54,727 nucleotides of DNA from an uncultured Prevotellaceae bacterium (GTDB taxonomy: Bacteria; Bacteroidota; Bacteroidia; Bacteroidales; Bacteroidaceae). Positions 44,071-52,212 of this stretch are shown here, piece after piece (the first letter of the stretch is position 1; every line of letters begins with the position of its first letter). The position numbers and the translations under genes were made by a program. The DNA is taken from contig CAMWJL010000004.1 in assembly GCA_947174565.1 (NCBI GenBank), forward strand, positions 1 to 54,727, written 5' to 3'. The notes beneath the pieces are model-generated. The model was given only the letters and a program-made list of their open reading frames with translations. It searched no databases and was not told the DNA's origin.

Positions 44071-44104
44071 AAGAGGGACGCTCCGATGTGGGAGCGTCCC
44101 TCTT
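44071..44104 (-). terminator. Terminator of the DUF5020-like gene
   Basis: A perfect 14-bp stem AAGAGGGACGCTCC / GGAGCGTCCCTCTT with a 6-nt loop, 21 nt beyond the stop codon. T-rich sequence follows on the minus strand. Confidence 0.8.
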
Positions 44105-44124
44105 CCGTGGGGCTTCTGTTGGGA

Positions 44125-44850
44125 TTAGAAAGTCCATTTCAGCGCAAGCGTTGGGTTCACGAAGAAACTCTTGTCGCTGTACGGGTTGTAAATGAAGTTG
44201 TTGCTGATTCTCACCTCGGTGCCGATGCTCAGGTTGGTGCTCTTCATGCTGGGAATGCTGTTGAGGTTGTACCAGAACTGCGGCTCGGCGAGGATGACGA
44301 GTTGACCGTGCCCGTTTGCCTGTTCGCCACGCCAAAAGTCGATGAAGCCTGAGAAGGTGCAGGCCTTGCTGGCGAAGGTGGTGCTCCACACGCCTGTGAG
44401 CTGGAAACTGGCATAGGCGCGGGTGTCGTTATAGCTCTTGAAGAACTGCTTGTACATGAGCTGCACGGAGTAGGTCTTGGAGAAGTCTTCCGAATGTCCG
44501 TTCCACGCAGGGCCGACGAGGGCTGACTGTTGGAAACTGCCGAAACGGTTCAAGCCGCCGTTGTACTCGATGTGTGCGGCAAAGGGCGACTGCTTGCCAA
44601 GGTTGAACTCGCGCGACACCTCGGTGTAGGCTCCTTCGGTGAACTTGCGGCTGAAATCCACATCTACGAAGTAAAACCACGAACCCCATTGGTCGGTGTT
44701 GAAGTGCTCGACGGTCATGGTCACTTTCGGGCGACCTGCTTCCTCGTTGGGGTAGATGTTGCGTCCGAAGTCGTAGTGCAGCTGAATGTCTTGTGCGTTG
44801 GCACTGATGGCGGCGATGAACGCCATTGCCATGAAGAGAATTTTTTTCAT
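44125..44850 (-). CDS. Outer-membrane beta-barrel protein, DUF5020-like
   Basis: A 241-residue exported protein. I used the ATG at 44850 (MKKILFMAMAFIAAISANAQ, a clear signal peptide); an upstream ATG at 44907 adds 19 unrelated residues. The mature chain has the alternating pattern of a 10-12-strand barrel (LHYDFGR, VTMTVEHFNTDQWGSWFYFV, AAHIEYNGGL) and ends in an aromatic C-terminal strand (PTLALKWTF), as outer-membrane proteins do. It resembles Bacteroidales DUF5020 and distantly the nucleoside channel Tsx. It is divergent from the GH105 gene and may be a channel for sugars or nucleosides; the substrate is unknown. Confidence 0.75.
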   Translation of the reverse strand: MKKILFMAMAFIAAISANAQDIQLHYDFGRNIYPNEEAGRPKVTMTVEHFNTDQWGSWFYFVDVDFSRKFTEGAYTEVSREFNLGKQSPFAAHIEYNGGLNRFGSFQQSALVGPAWNGHSEDFSKTYSVQLMYKQFFKSYNDTRAYASFQLTGVWSTTFASKACTFSGFIDFWRGEQANGHGQLVILAEPQFWYNLNSIPSMKSTNLSIGTEVRISNNFIYNPYSDKSFFVNPTLALKWTF

Positions 44851-44977
44851 TGTCTGATGTTTTATTGTAGTTGTGTTAAGATGAATGTCTGATAGCTCCG
44901 TGGGCAAGTCTTGTTTGGCTAACGGGGTGCAAAGTTACGATAAAGGTGTGGAAGGAAGAAAAAAGCGGCACAAAACC

Positions 44978-45008
44978 TTGTTGTTTTGTGGGTATAGTTG
45001 TATCTTTG
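44978..45008 (+). promoter_or_regulatory. Promoter of the GH105 gene
   Basis: TTG at 44978-44980, 20 bp, then TATCTTTG at 45001-45008. The predicted leader to the ATG at 45026 is only about 12 nt and contains a purine-rich GAAAAGAA. A leftward TAACTTTG (44937-44930) serves the divergent barrel gene. Confidence 0.75.
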
Positions 45009-45025
45009 CCATCGAAAAGAATCGT

Positions 45026-46291
45026 ATGACGATGAAGAAGATACTGACCTTTAGCTTATTTGCATTGTGCGTTTTGCAGCAGGCGATGGCACAACCTGCG
45101 CAACGTGACGTGATGGCTGCCATGGAACTGGCGAACGACTACTTCATGCAGAAGTATCCTGACCCGGGGAAACCAACCTTTGTGAAGCGTGAACGCCCTT
45201 CCAATCTGTGGACGCGTGGCGTGTATTTTGAGGGCTTGGTGGCACTCACCGAGATGGAACGTCTGACGGACGGGGAGAAGTACCTTGCTTATTATCAGTA
45301 CATTCTCGATTGGGGCACGGCGCACAAGTGGATGCCGCGCAATGGTGTGACCACACGGGATGCCGACGACTATTGCTGTTGCCAGACTTATTTGGATATG
45401 TACGGGATGGAGAATCCGTTGGAGTCAGTGCCGGTGTTGGATGCTGAGGCTGGCAAGATTGTGTGGGGGCATCCTGTGAAGGTTCAAGCATGGATTGACC
45501 CCACAATAGCGTGTATGGACAACTTGATAGCGTGTCGCAACGTGCCGCAGACGCAAGGCAATGGCTCGTCTGATGGCTCGTTTGGCGACTGGACGTGGAT
45601 TGATGCCATTCAGATGGGCTTGCCCGTCATGGCAAAGTTGGCTCAGATAAGGCATCAACAGAAGGCCGCTGACTGGGTGCGCTATGCTGAGCAGGGATGG
45701 CAAATGTATCGCACGACTCGCGACTCTATCGCTGGCGGACTTTTCAATAAGGAAGAGGGTTTGTGGTGGCGCGACAAGGATTTTGTGCCGCCGTTCACCA
45801 CGCCCAACGGCAAGCAATGCTACTGGAGTCGTGGCAACGGATGGGTGTATGCGGCATTGGTCAGAACGATGGAATCGCTGCCAAAAGGCCCTCATTATAA
45901 GGATTATCGGAAGGATTATCTGCGGATGACTGACGCGTTGCTCAAGTGTCAGCAGCCCGATGGATATTGGTATGTCTCGCTCGATGACCCCCAGGACTAC
46001 GGGGGGAAGGAACTGACGGGCACGGCATTGTTCATCTACGGTATGGCGTGGGGTGTGCGTCACGGGATGCTCCCAGCCAAGAAGTTCTGCCCCATCATCT
46101 ATGAGACATGGAACAAGATGGTGGAGGATTGTCTGCATCCCAACGGGGCGTTGGGCTATGTGCAGGGAACGGGCAAAGAGCCGAAGGACTCGCAGCCTGT
46201 CGCCTACGACAAAGAGCCTGATTTCGACGACTATGGCTTGGGTTGCTTCCTGCTGTGCGGTACGGAAATTGTAAAACTCTTGAACCGATGA
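45026..46291 (+). CDS. GH105 unsaturated rhamnogalacturonyl hydrolase
   Basis: A 421-residue exported glycoside hydrolase of the GH88/GH105 alpha/alpha-toroid type, which removes unsaturated galacturonate from pectin-lyase products. A signal peptide ends near QQAMAQ. Family blocks: NLWTRGVYFEGLVALTE at 60-76, DADDYCCCQTYLDMY, the catalytic-site block WTWIDAIQMGLPVMAKL (Asp193 probable catalyst), CYWSRGNGWVYAAL at 265-278, and PDGYWYVSLDDP with TGTALFIYGMAWGVR. The start was placed from the promoter; an ATG 6 nt later is equally possible. It overlaps the DUF4837 lipoprotein gene by 4 nt. Confidence 0.9.
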   Translation: MTMKKILTFSLFALCVLQQAMAQPAQRDVMAAMELANDYFMQKYPDPGKPTFVKRERPSNLWTRGVYFEGLVALTEMERLTDGEKYLAYYQYILDWGTAHKWMPRNGVTTRDADDYCCCQTYLDMYGMENPLESVPVLDAEAGKIVWGHPVKVQAWIDPTIACMDNLIACRNVPQTQGNGSSDGSFGDWTWIDAIQMGLPVMAKLAQIRHQQKAADWVRYAEQGWQMYRTTRDSIAGGLFNKEEGLWWRDKDFVPPFTTPNGKQCYWSRGNGWVYAALVRTMESLPKGPHYKDYRKDYLRMTDALLKCQQPDGYWYVSLDDPQDYGGKELTGTALFIYGMAWGVRHGMLPAKKFCPIIYETWNKMVEDCLHPNGALGYVQGTGKEPKDSQPVAYDKEPDFDDYGLGCFLLCGTEIVKLLNR

Positions 46292-47280
46292 GAGGTCTTA
46301 TATATATAATAATGTGTATATGCCTGCTGACAGGCGTGTCTTGTTCGTCGGACAGGAAGATGGAGAAGAAGCAGGTGACGGCGAAGGTGCAGAGTGCTCC
46401 CTACGAACTGTTGGTGGTGGCGAACAAGGATTGGTTGAAAAGCGGAGCTGGTCAGAGCTTGGTGAAGACTGTGGAAGCTCCTATCGAAGGGCTGCCGCAG
46501 GGAGAGCCGAATTTCAGGGTCACATACATCAACCCCTATGCTTTCGACGGTGTGTTTAAGACCTACGCAAACATTGTGTTGGCGACGGTGGAACGGAAAT
46601 ACGCTGAGCCGAAGATGGTGGTGCAGCGCAATGTGTATGCACGTCCGCAGGTGATGGTACATCTGTATGCGCCCGATGCGCAGACTTTCGAGGCGTATAT
46701 GGATGCGCATGGTCAGAAGGTGCTGGACGTGCTGAACAAGAATGTGTTCTTGCGCGAACGTGCTTTCTTGCAGAAGCATTACAGCGGCTCGTTGATGCGT
46801 GCAGCGAGGCAGCAGTTTGGCGTGAGCCTGAACGCTCCTAAGGATGTTGATGACCTGAAACGTGGCAAGGATTTCTTGTGGGCATCGGCGAGCAAGCAGG
46901 AGTTCCGTCAGAATATATGCCTTTACACGTTGCCGCTGCAAGACTTGACGCTGGAGCGGCTGGTGGATGTGCGCGACTCGGTGATGAAGGTGAACATCCC
47001 TGGACGCAGGGCTGACCAGTGGATGGAGACGGATCGTCGCACGGTGACTGGCGGTCAGATGGCCGTGGAAGGGCGGACAGTGTTTGCCATGCGTGGGCTT
47101 TGGGACATGAAGCACGATGCGATGGGCGGTCCTTTTGTCTGTTATGTCTATCCCGACGAGGCGCATGGTCGTCTGCTTGTTGTGGAAGGATTTGTCTTTG
47201 CGCCTAAAGAGCTGAAGCGTCCCATTATTCGGCAGTTGGAAGCGGCTTTGCAAACCGTGACATGGAGCGAAGAGGGGTAG
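46288..47280 (+). CDS. DUF4837-family lipoprotein
   Basis: A 330-residue lipoprotein (signal MRGLIYIIMCICLLTGVSC, Cys19). The mature part matches the Bacteroidetes DUF4837 pattern as I know it: PYELLVVANKDW near the front, FRVTYINPYAFDGVFKTYANIV, a helix with HGQKVLDVLNKNVFLRERAFL, and AMRGLWDMKHDAMGGPFVCYV toward the end. Function is unknown. It starts in an ATGA overlap with the GH105 gene; the longer upstream frame lies within that gene. I cannot say whether its partner is the GH105 enzyme or an unrelated process. Confidence 0.8.
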   Translation: MRGLIYIIMCICLLTGVSCSSDRKMEKKQVTAKVQSAPYELLVVANKDWLKSGAGQSLVKTVEAPIEGLPQGEPNFRVTYINPYAFDGVFKTYANIVLATVERKYAEPKMVVQRNVYARPQVMVHLYAPDAQTFEAYMDAHGQKVLDVLNKNVFLRERAFLQKHYSGSLMRAARQQFGVSLNAPKDVDDLKRGKDFLWASASKQEFRQNICLYTLPLQDLTLERLVDVRDSVMKVNIPGRRADQWMETDRRTVTGGQMAVEGRTVFAMRGLWDMKHDAMGGPFVCYVYPDEAHGRLLVVEGFVFAPKELKRPIIRQLEAALQTVTWSEEG

Positions 47281-47337
47281 AACTACTCAACTATAGGTAT
47301 GAATCTGGAGCTGGAAACACATTTTCTCTACCTAAAA

Positions 47338-47369
47338 TTTGGTAGGTAAAGGAAAGTTCTCTACATTTG
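47338..47369 (+). promoter_or_regulatory. Promoter of the ferredoxin gene
   Basis: TTTG at 47338-47341, exactly 20 bp, then TACATTTG at 47362-47369. A small inverted repeat CTACC-8 nt-GGTAG (47328-47345) overlaps the -33 element and might be an operator. The leader is about 45 nt and A-rich. Confidence 0.8.
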
Positions 47370-47415
47370 CACAGCAATAAACGATTCATTTAGATAAACA
47401 AAAAGAAAAAAGATT

Positions 47416-47589
47416 ATGGCTTACGTAATTAGCGATGATTGTGTAATGTGTGGCACTTGCGCAGGCGAGTGCCCATCAGGTGCTATCAGCGAAGGCGATG
47501 GCAAGTATGTAATTGATGCAGACGGATGTGTTGATTGTGGCACATGCGCAGATGCTTGTCCTGCGGGCGCAATTGCTCCAGGCGAGTAA
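47416..47589 (+). CDS. Small 2[4Fe-4S] ferredoxin
   Basis: A 57-residue electron carrier. The translation starts MAYVISDDCVMCGTCAGECP and contains two cysteine sets, CVMCGTCAGEC and CVDCGTCADAC, each C-x2-C-x2-C-x3-C followed by P, the classic bacterial (clostridial-type) ferredoxin layout with two [4Fe-4S] clusters. The chain is very acidic and ends PGE. It has its own promoter and terminator, so it is a single-gene unit dropped between the DUF4837 and GH2 genes. Likely partners are pyruvate:ferredoxin oxidoreductase or hydrogenase in an anaerobe; none is in the window. Confidence 0.95.
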   Translation: MAYVISDDCVMCGTCAGECPSGAISEGDGKYVIDADGCVDCGTCADACPAGAIAPGE

Positions 47590-47635
47590 GAGAATCTTTG
47601 CATGGCGCACATCTAACAAACAAAAACAGATGTTT

Positions 47636-47670
47636 AAGCGGCATTCCCTTTGTGGGTTTGCCGCTTTTTT
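47636..47670 (+). terminator. Terminator of the ferredoxin gene
   Basis: AAGCGGCA (47636-47643) pairs with TGCCGCTT (47659-47666), with an inner CCC/GGG pairing, and TTTTTT follows. The GH2 promoter overlaps it. Confidence 0.85.
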
Positions 47671-47680
47671 CGTATCTTCG
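47649..47680 (+). promoter_or_regulatory. Promoter of the GH2-CE12 operon
   Basis: TTTG at 47649-47652, 20 bp, then TATCTTCG (one mismatch to TAnnTTTG) at 47673-47680. The -33 element lies in the loop of the ferredoxin terminator. The leader to the ATG at 47703 is about 17 nt. Confidence 0.65.
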
Positions 47681-47702
47681 CCTCCAAATTAACTAACTGC
47701 TT

Positions 47703-50699
47703 ATGAATCTGAATCCTGTTTACCGAAGACTATTGGTGGCTTTCGCCTTGATGGTTAGTGTTTTTCCTTTTGTGGTGGCTCAGACGATTGACCTGAGCGG
47801 TATGTGGCAGTTCCAGATAGACCGCGACGGAAAAGGTGTCCGTGAAGGGTGGTTCCGCTCGGATTATCGGCTGGATGACCAAATGCAGCTGCCTGCCTCC
47901 ATGCCACAGCGACTGAAAGGTGATGATATCAGCGTGGATACTAAGTGGGTAGGCTCGCTCTACGACTCCAGCTATTTCTATAATCCCTACATGAAGAAGT
48001 ATCGTCAGCCAGGGAAGGACATGAAGTTGCAGTTCTTCCTCACGCCTGACAAGCACTATGTGGGCAAGGCATGGTACAAGCGCACGGTGGTACTGCCCGA
48101 CGATGAGGCAGTGCCGATGTACACGCTCTATCTGGAGCGTCCGCACATCACGACCGAGGTGTGGGTGAATGGTGAGAAGGTGAATCGTATGCAGAAGTCG
48201 CTCTCTGTGCCCCATGTGTTCTATCTGTACGGTCTGCTGAAGCCTGGGGAAAACACCATCGCAATCTGTGTAGATAACGACCCCGAAACCGTGAAGGTGG
48301 GGCAGGACTCTCACTCGGTGAGCGACCAGACCCAAGGCGACTGGAATGGCATCGTGGGAAAGATTGAGTTGCGTCCCTTCAATGTCATTGACCATGTAGC
48401 GGTCTATCCCGACATTGATACAAAGACTGCGCGCGTACATATAGAGATGCTCGACTGCAAGCCACGGCAGAAGGCGACTATCTCTATGAAAGCTACAGCC
48501 TTTAATGCTGATAAACAGCACGTTGTGACGAGTAATCCCGTGGAGGTTACGCTTAACGATGGAGACCTTGTATCCAACGATGTGACGTTGGATATGGGTG
48601 ATGATATGCTCCTGTGGGATGAATTTTCCCCACAACTTTACAAGCTCGAAGTGTCGGTAGCAACAAAAGAAGGCAGGGTTTACCGCAAAGAGACCGTCTT
48701 TGGTATGCGGAAGCTGGAGATTCGTGGCAAGATGTTCTATCTGAACGGTCGCCCCATCCAGCTGCGTGGCACGGTGGAGAACTGCGACTTCCCCAACACG
48801 GGTTATCCGCCGATGGATTTGGACTCATGGCTGAAACTCTTCAACACTTGCAAGGCATACGGACTCAACCACATGCGCTTTCACTCCTATTGTCCGCCCG
48901 AAGCTGCTTTCTTGGCTGCTGACATGACGGGCTTCTACCTTCAGCCCGAAGGACCGTCGTGGCCTAACCATGGTGTGAGGTTGGGTAGGGGAGAGCCGAT
49001 AGATACCTATCTGATGGAAGAGAGTTTAGCTATTGCGGACGAGTATGGCAACCATCCCTCGTTCACCTTCTTTGCTTTTGGCAACGAACCCGCTGGCAAC
49101 TGGGTGAAGTGGTCAACCGACCATGTGGCGAAAATCAAGGAGTACGACCCGCGCCACCTCTACTGCGGCTTCTCCGTGGGCGGTGGTTGGGCTTGGCAGC
49201 CTGGTAGCGAGTTCGCTGTGAAGGCTGGTGCGCGTGGATTGAACGAATGGGCAAAACGTGCGCCCGAATCGGTGGTGAACTTCGAGAAGAACATCACTAC
49301 CTATAATGGAAAGGACATGCCGAACACGCCCATCACGATGCCGTTTGTGAGTCATGAGACGGGGCAGTGGTGCGCTTTCCCGAACTTTGACGAAATCGGC
49401 AAATATACGGGTGTGAACAAGGCCAAGAACTTCGAGATTTTCCGTGACCTGCTGAGAGACAATGGTATGGAGTCGCGCGGTCGTGATTTCATGCTGGCAT
49501 CGGGCAAGTTGCAGGCTCTCTGCTACAAGGCAGAAGTGGAACGCACACTCCGCACCCCCAACTATGCTGGTTTCCAGTTGCTTTCGCTCAACGACTATTC
49601 TGGACAGGGCACGGCTTTGGTGGGCGTGACCGATGTGTTCTTCGACAATAAAGGCTACATTACGGATTGTGAGTTCCGCGAGTTCTGCTCACCGATTGTC
49701 CCACTGGCGAAACTGCCGAAGTTCACCTATCAGAATGACGAAACCTTTGAGGCAGAAGTGGAGCTTAACCAGTTCTCGGAGAAGGAGTTGAAGGGTGTTA
49801 CTCCTCATTGGAGCATCAGCAAGGTTGGGGTGGATGAGGCTGCCCCTACGGTGTATGCTGCTGGCGACTTTCAGACGCAAGACCTCCCTGTGCAGGGCAA
49901 CATTCAGTTGGGAAAGATTTCTGTGCCATTGGCTGCCATTGCCGAACCGACTAAGCTGACACTCACGGTGACAATTCCCGACACCGATGCCAAGAACCAT
50001 TGGGACTTTTGGGTCTATCCTTCTACTTCAACCGCTGCGGTGCAGTATGAGAAGAAATCATGGATTCCGAAGGGCATCTATGTCACTGATTCGCTGGACG
50101 AAAAAGCACAGAAGACGTTGAAGAAGGGCGGAAAAGTCCTCATCTGTGCCGCTGGCAAAGTGACCTACGGCAAGGAAGTGGTGCAGCAGTTCACCCCTGT
50201 GTTTTGGAACACCTCGTGGTTTAAGATGCGTCCTCCCCACACCACAGGTATCTTGGTGGAGAACCAACACGCCATCTTTGACCTTTTCCCTACTGACAAC
50301 CACTCCGATATGCAGTGGTGGGAGCTGGTCAATCGTGCGCAGGTGATGCAGTTTACCGACTTCCCCAAGGATTTCCAGCCGCTGGTACAGAGCATCGACA
50401 CATGGTTTGTGTCACGCAAAATCGGCATGCTCTTTGAGGCCAATGTGGGCAAGGGAAAGCTCGTCATGACCACGATGGACCTCACCCACAACCTCGACCA
50501 GCGTATTGTGGCTCGTCAGATGCGAGAGTCTATCCTCCACTATATGCAGTCTCGTCAGTTCCAGCCGCAATGGACGCTGGATGAGCAACTTGTGGCTGAC
50601 CTCTTCACCAAAGTTGCAGGTGATGTCAATATGTTCACCAACGACTCGCCTGACGAATTGAAACCAGCCCTCGACAACTCCATAAAAGCAACAAAGTAA
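47703..50699 (+). CDS. GH2-family glycoside hydrolase
   Basis: A 998-residue exported hydrolase of family GH2 (beta-galactosidase, beta-glucuronidase and relatives). After a signal peptide (FALMVSVFPFVVAQ) come the sugar-binding domain (about 30-225, with WYKRTV and YLERPHITTEVWVNG), an immunoglobulin-like domain (about 225-335) and the TIM barrel (about 335-660). The acid/base glutamate is Glu462 in FAFGNEPAGNW and the likely nucleophile is Glu552 in PFVSHETGQW. About 330 residues follow with further beta domains. It is read with the CE12 esterase 4 nt downstream, which points to pectin side chains; the exact linkage is unknown. Confidence 0.9.
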   Translation: MNLNPVYRRLLVAFALMVSVFPFVVAQTIDLSGMWQFQIDRDGKGVREGWFRSDYRLDDQMQLPASMPQRLKGDDISVDTKWVGSLYDSSYFYNPYMKKYRQPGKDMKLQFFLTPDKHYVGKAWYKRTVVLPDDEAVPMYTLYLERPHITTEVWVNGEKVNRMQKSLSVPHVFYLYGLLKPGENTIAICVDNDPETVKVGQDSHSVSDQTQGDWNGIVGKIELRPFNVIDHVAVYPDIDTKTARVHIEMLDCKPRQKATISMKATAFNADKQHVVTSNPVEVTLNDGDLVSNDVTLDMGDDMLLWDEFSPQLYKLEVSVATKEGRVYRKETVFGMRKLEIRGKMFYLNGRPIQLRGTVENCDFPNTGYPPMDLDSWLKLFNTCKAYGLNHMRFHSYCPPEAAFLAADMTGFYLQPEGPSWPNHGVRLGRGEPIDTYLMEESLAIADEYGNHPSFTFFAFGNEPAGNWVKWSTDHVAKIKEYDPRHLYCGFSVGGGWAWQPGSEFAVKAGARGLNEWAKRAPESVVNFEKNITTYNGKDMPNTPITMPFVSHETGQWCAFPNFDEIGKYTGVNKAKNFEIFRDLLRDNGMESRGRDFMLASGKLQALCYKAEVERTLRTPNYAGFQLLSLNDYSGQGTALVGVTDVFFDNKGYITDCEFREFCSPIVPLAKLPKFTYQNDETFEAEVELNQFSEKELKGVTPHWSISKVGVDEAAPTVYAAGDFQTQDLPVQGNIQLGKISVPLAAIAEPTKLTLTVTIPDTDAKNHWDFWVYPSTSTAAVQYEKKSWIPKGIYVTDSLDEKAQKTLKKGGKVLICAAGKVTYGKEVVQQFTPVFWNTSWFKMRPPHTTGILVENQHAIFDLFPTDNHSDMQWWELVNRAQVMQFTDFPKDFQPLVQSIDTWFVSRKIGMLFEANVGKGKLVMTTMDLTHNLDQRIVARQMRESILHYMQSRQFQPQWTLDEQLVADLFTKVAGDVNMFTNDSPDELKPALDNSIKATK

Positions 50700-50703
50700 A
50701 CGC

Positions 50704-52026
50704 ATGTATATGAAAAAGTTATTGTTTGTCTTGTTGACAGCCTTCGTTCTTTCATTCTCCACCTTTTCAACACTCTTTGCTCAAACCTACTCGTTCGATG
50801 GTCGTGACAAGGCTGCCATTCAGGTGAAGCCCTCCGATACGTTTACCCCGGGGAAAGGATATGGCTACGATTTCCAGTCCGTTATCTCTGAGGCTCGAAA
50901 GGCGCAGAACGACACTTACCGCCTTTCGGATGGCATATTCTATTTCTCTGTGGCTGTGCCCGATGGAAACTATAAAGTGACCGTCACTCTTGGCTCTAAG
51001 AAGATGGTGGGCAACACCACCGTCCGTGCTGAGTCGCGCCGTCTGTTTGTACAGAATGTGTCCACGAAGAAGGGGGAGTTCAAGACCTGCTCATTCATCG
51101 TCAACAAACGCAATACGACCATTCTGCTCCCCGATGGCAAGACCGACCGTGTGCGCATCAAGAAGCGTGAGGAGACCAAAATGAACTGGGACGACAAGCT
51201 CACCATCGAGGTGAATGGCGACGCTCCCACTCTCTCGTCCATCACGATTGAGCCAGCCAATGATGTGCCAACCCTATGGCTTTGTGGCAATTCCACGGTA
51301 GTGGATCAGGACTATGAGCCTTGGGCTTCATGGGGACAGATGGTGACTCGTTGGTTGACGGATCAGGTGGCTGTGGCCAACTATGCGGAGAGCGGTGAGA
51401 CGGCAACTTCCTTCATTGGTGCTGGACGCTTGAAGAAGATAGTCTCGCTGATGAAGCCAGGTGATTACATCTTTATGGAATTTGGACATAACGACCAGAA
51501 AGAGAAGCGTCCAGGAAGTGGGGCGTTCTATAACTATGCTTATGCCTTGAAGCAGTTTGTGGATGAAGCACGCGCCAAAGGCGTCACTCCGATATTCGTC
51601 ACTCCCACCCAGCGTCGTATGTTCGACAAGAATGGAAAGATTCAGGAGACGCATGCGAACTATCCTGAAGCCATGCGCTGGGTTGCCAAGGACTTAGGGG
51701 TGCAGGTGATAGAACTGCATGACATGACCCGTACTTTTTATGAAACATTAGGCGTGGAGGACAGCAAACGTGCGCTGGTGCATTACCCTGCTGGCACTTA
51801 TCCTGGTCAAAGCAAGGCTTTTGAGGACAACACCCATTTCAATCCTTATGGGGCTTACGAGATTTCCAAGATGATGGTGGAGGGCATGAAACAGCTGAAT
51901 CTTCCTGTCGTGCAGTACCTCCGCGATGACTACACGCCATTCAACCCTGCTCAGCCCGATGATTGGAAGACTTTCCATTGGAATGACGGCCCTTTTATCG
52001 ATGTCGTGAAGCCTGATGGCAATTAA
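50704..52026 (+). CDS. CE12-type rhamnogalacturonan acetylesterase
   Basis: A 440-residue exported SGNH-fold esterase predicted to remove acetyl groups from rhamnogalacturonan. A signal peptide (ending STLFAQ) and an N-terminal beta-sandwich (about 28-185, YSFDGRD ... GIFYFSVAVPDGNYKVTV) precede the catalytic domain. Its blocks are LCGNSTVVDQ with nucleophile Ser197, EFGHNDQK at 259-266 and EDNTHFNPYGA, where Asp375 and His378 complete the triad. The first block reads GNST where many relatives have GDST. An ATG 6 nt later is an alternative start. A very strong terminator follows at 52155. Confidence 0.9.
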   Translation: MYMKKLLFVLLTAFVLSFSTFSTLFAQTYSFDGRDKAAIQVKPSDTFTPGKGYGYDFQSVISEARKAQNDTYRLSDGIFYFSVAVPDGNYKVTVTLGSKKMVGNTTVRAESRRLFVQNVSTKKGEFKTCSFIVNKRNTTILLPDGKTDRVRIKKREETKMNWDDKLTIEVNGDAPTLSSITIEPANDVPTLWLCGNSTVVDQDYEPWASWGQMVTRWLTDQVAVANYAESGETATSFIGAGRLKKIVSLMKPGDYIFMEFGHNDQKEKRPGSGAFYNYAYALKQFVDEARAKGVTPIFVTPTQRRMFDKNGKIQETHANYPEAMRWVAKDLGVQVIELHDMTRTFYETLGVEDSKRALVHYPAGTYPGQSKAFEDNTHFNPYGAYEISKMMVEGMKQLNLPVVQYLRDDYTPFNPAQPDDWKTFHWNDGPFIDVVKPDGN

Positions 52027-52037
52027 GGCGAAATGCT

Positions 52038-52129
52038 CTTATATGGACACCCTGCGCATGTTATTTCGTGTACCCTGCGTGAAATAATACGCGCAGGGTG
52101 TTCCACTTATTTCACGCACCCTGTGTGCC
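52038..52129. repeat. Array D: four ACCCTG units, about 23-bp period
   Basis: ACCCTG occurs at 52049, 52072 and 52118, and its reverse CAGGGT at 52094, with centres 22-24 bp apart. Each is joined to a TTATTTC/GAAATAA block, so neighbouring units pair (TTATTTC ... GAAATAA and GCGCAGGGTG with CACCCTGCGC). The unit sequence is unrelated to arrays A-C. It lies between the CE12 stop and its terminator. Confidence 0.75.
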
Positions 52130-52154
52130 AGTTGGTGGATAGGGTACGTAAAAG

Positions 52155-52181
52155 AACACGGAAAAAAATCCGTGTTTTTTT
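52155..52181 (+). terminator. Rho-independent terminator of the GH2-CE12 operon
   Basis: AACACGGA (52155-52162) pairs with TCCGTGTT (52169-52176) across an A-loop, followed by a T-run to 52181. Confidence 0.9.
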
Positions 52182-52182
52182 G

Positions 52183-52212
52183 TTGCTGTAAGAAATATTT
52201 TTTGTAATTTTG
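52183..52212 (+). promoter_or_regulatory. Promoter of the exopolysaccharide operon
   Basis: TAATTTTG at 52205-52212 with TTG at 52183-52185, 19 bp upstream. The start point would be near 52218, leaving a leader of about 200 nt. Confidence 0.6.

Larger units (their letters stand above)
43601..44124. other. Intergenic region with promoter and array B3
   Basis: This 524-bp stretch holds the leftward box TAACTTTG (43709-43702) for the DUF3828-like gene with a leader of about 95 nt, array B3 (43873-43953) and the terminator at 44071-44104. Small frames through the array encode arginine/proline-rich shadows of the repeat and are not genes. Confidence 0.6.

Noticed and set aside
43814-44389. Minus-strand open frame of 191 codons ending beyond array B3
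   Set aside because: It overlaps the barrel-protein gene in another frame and its end is translated repeat.
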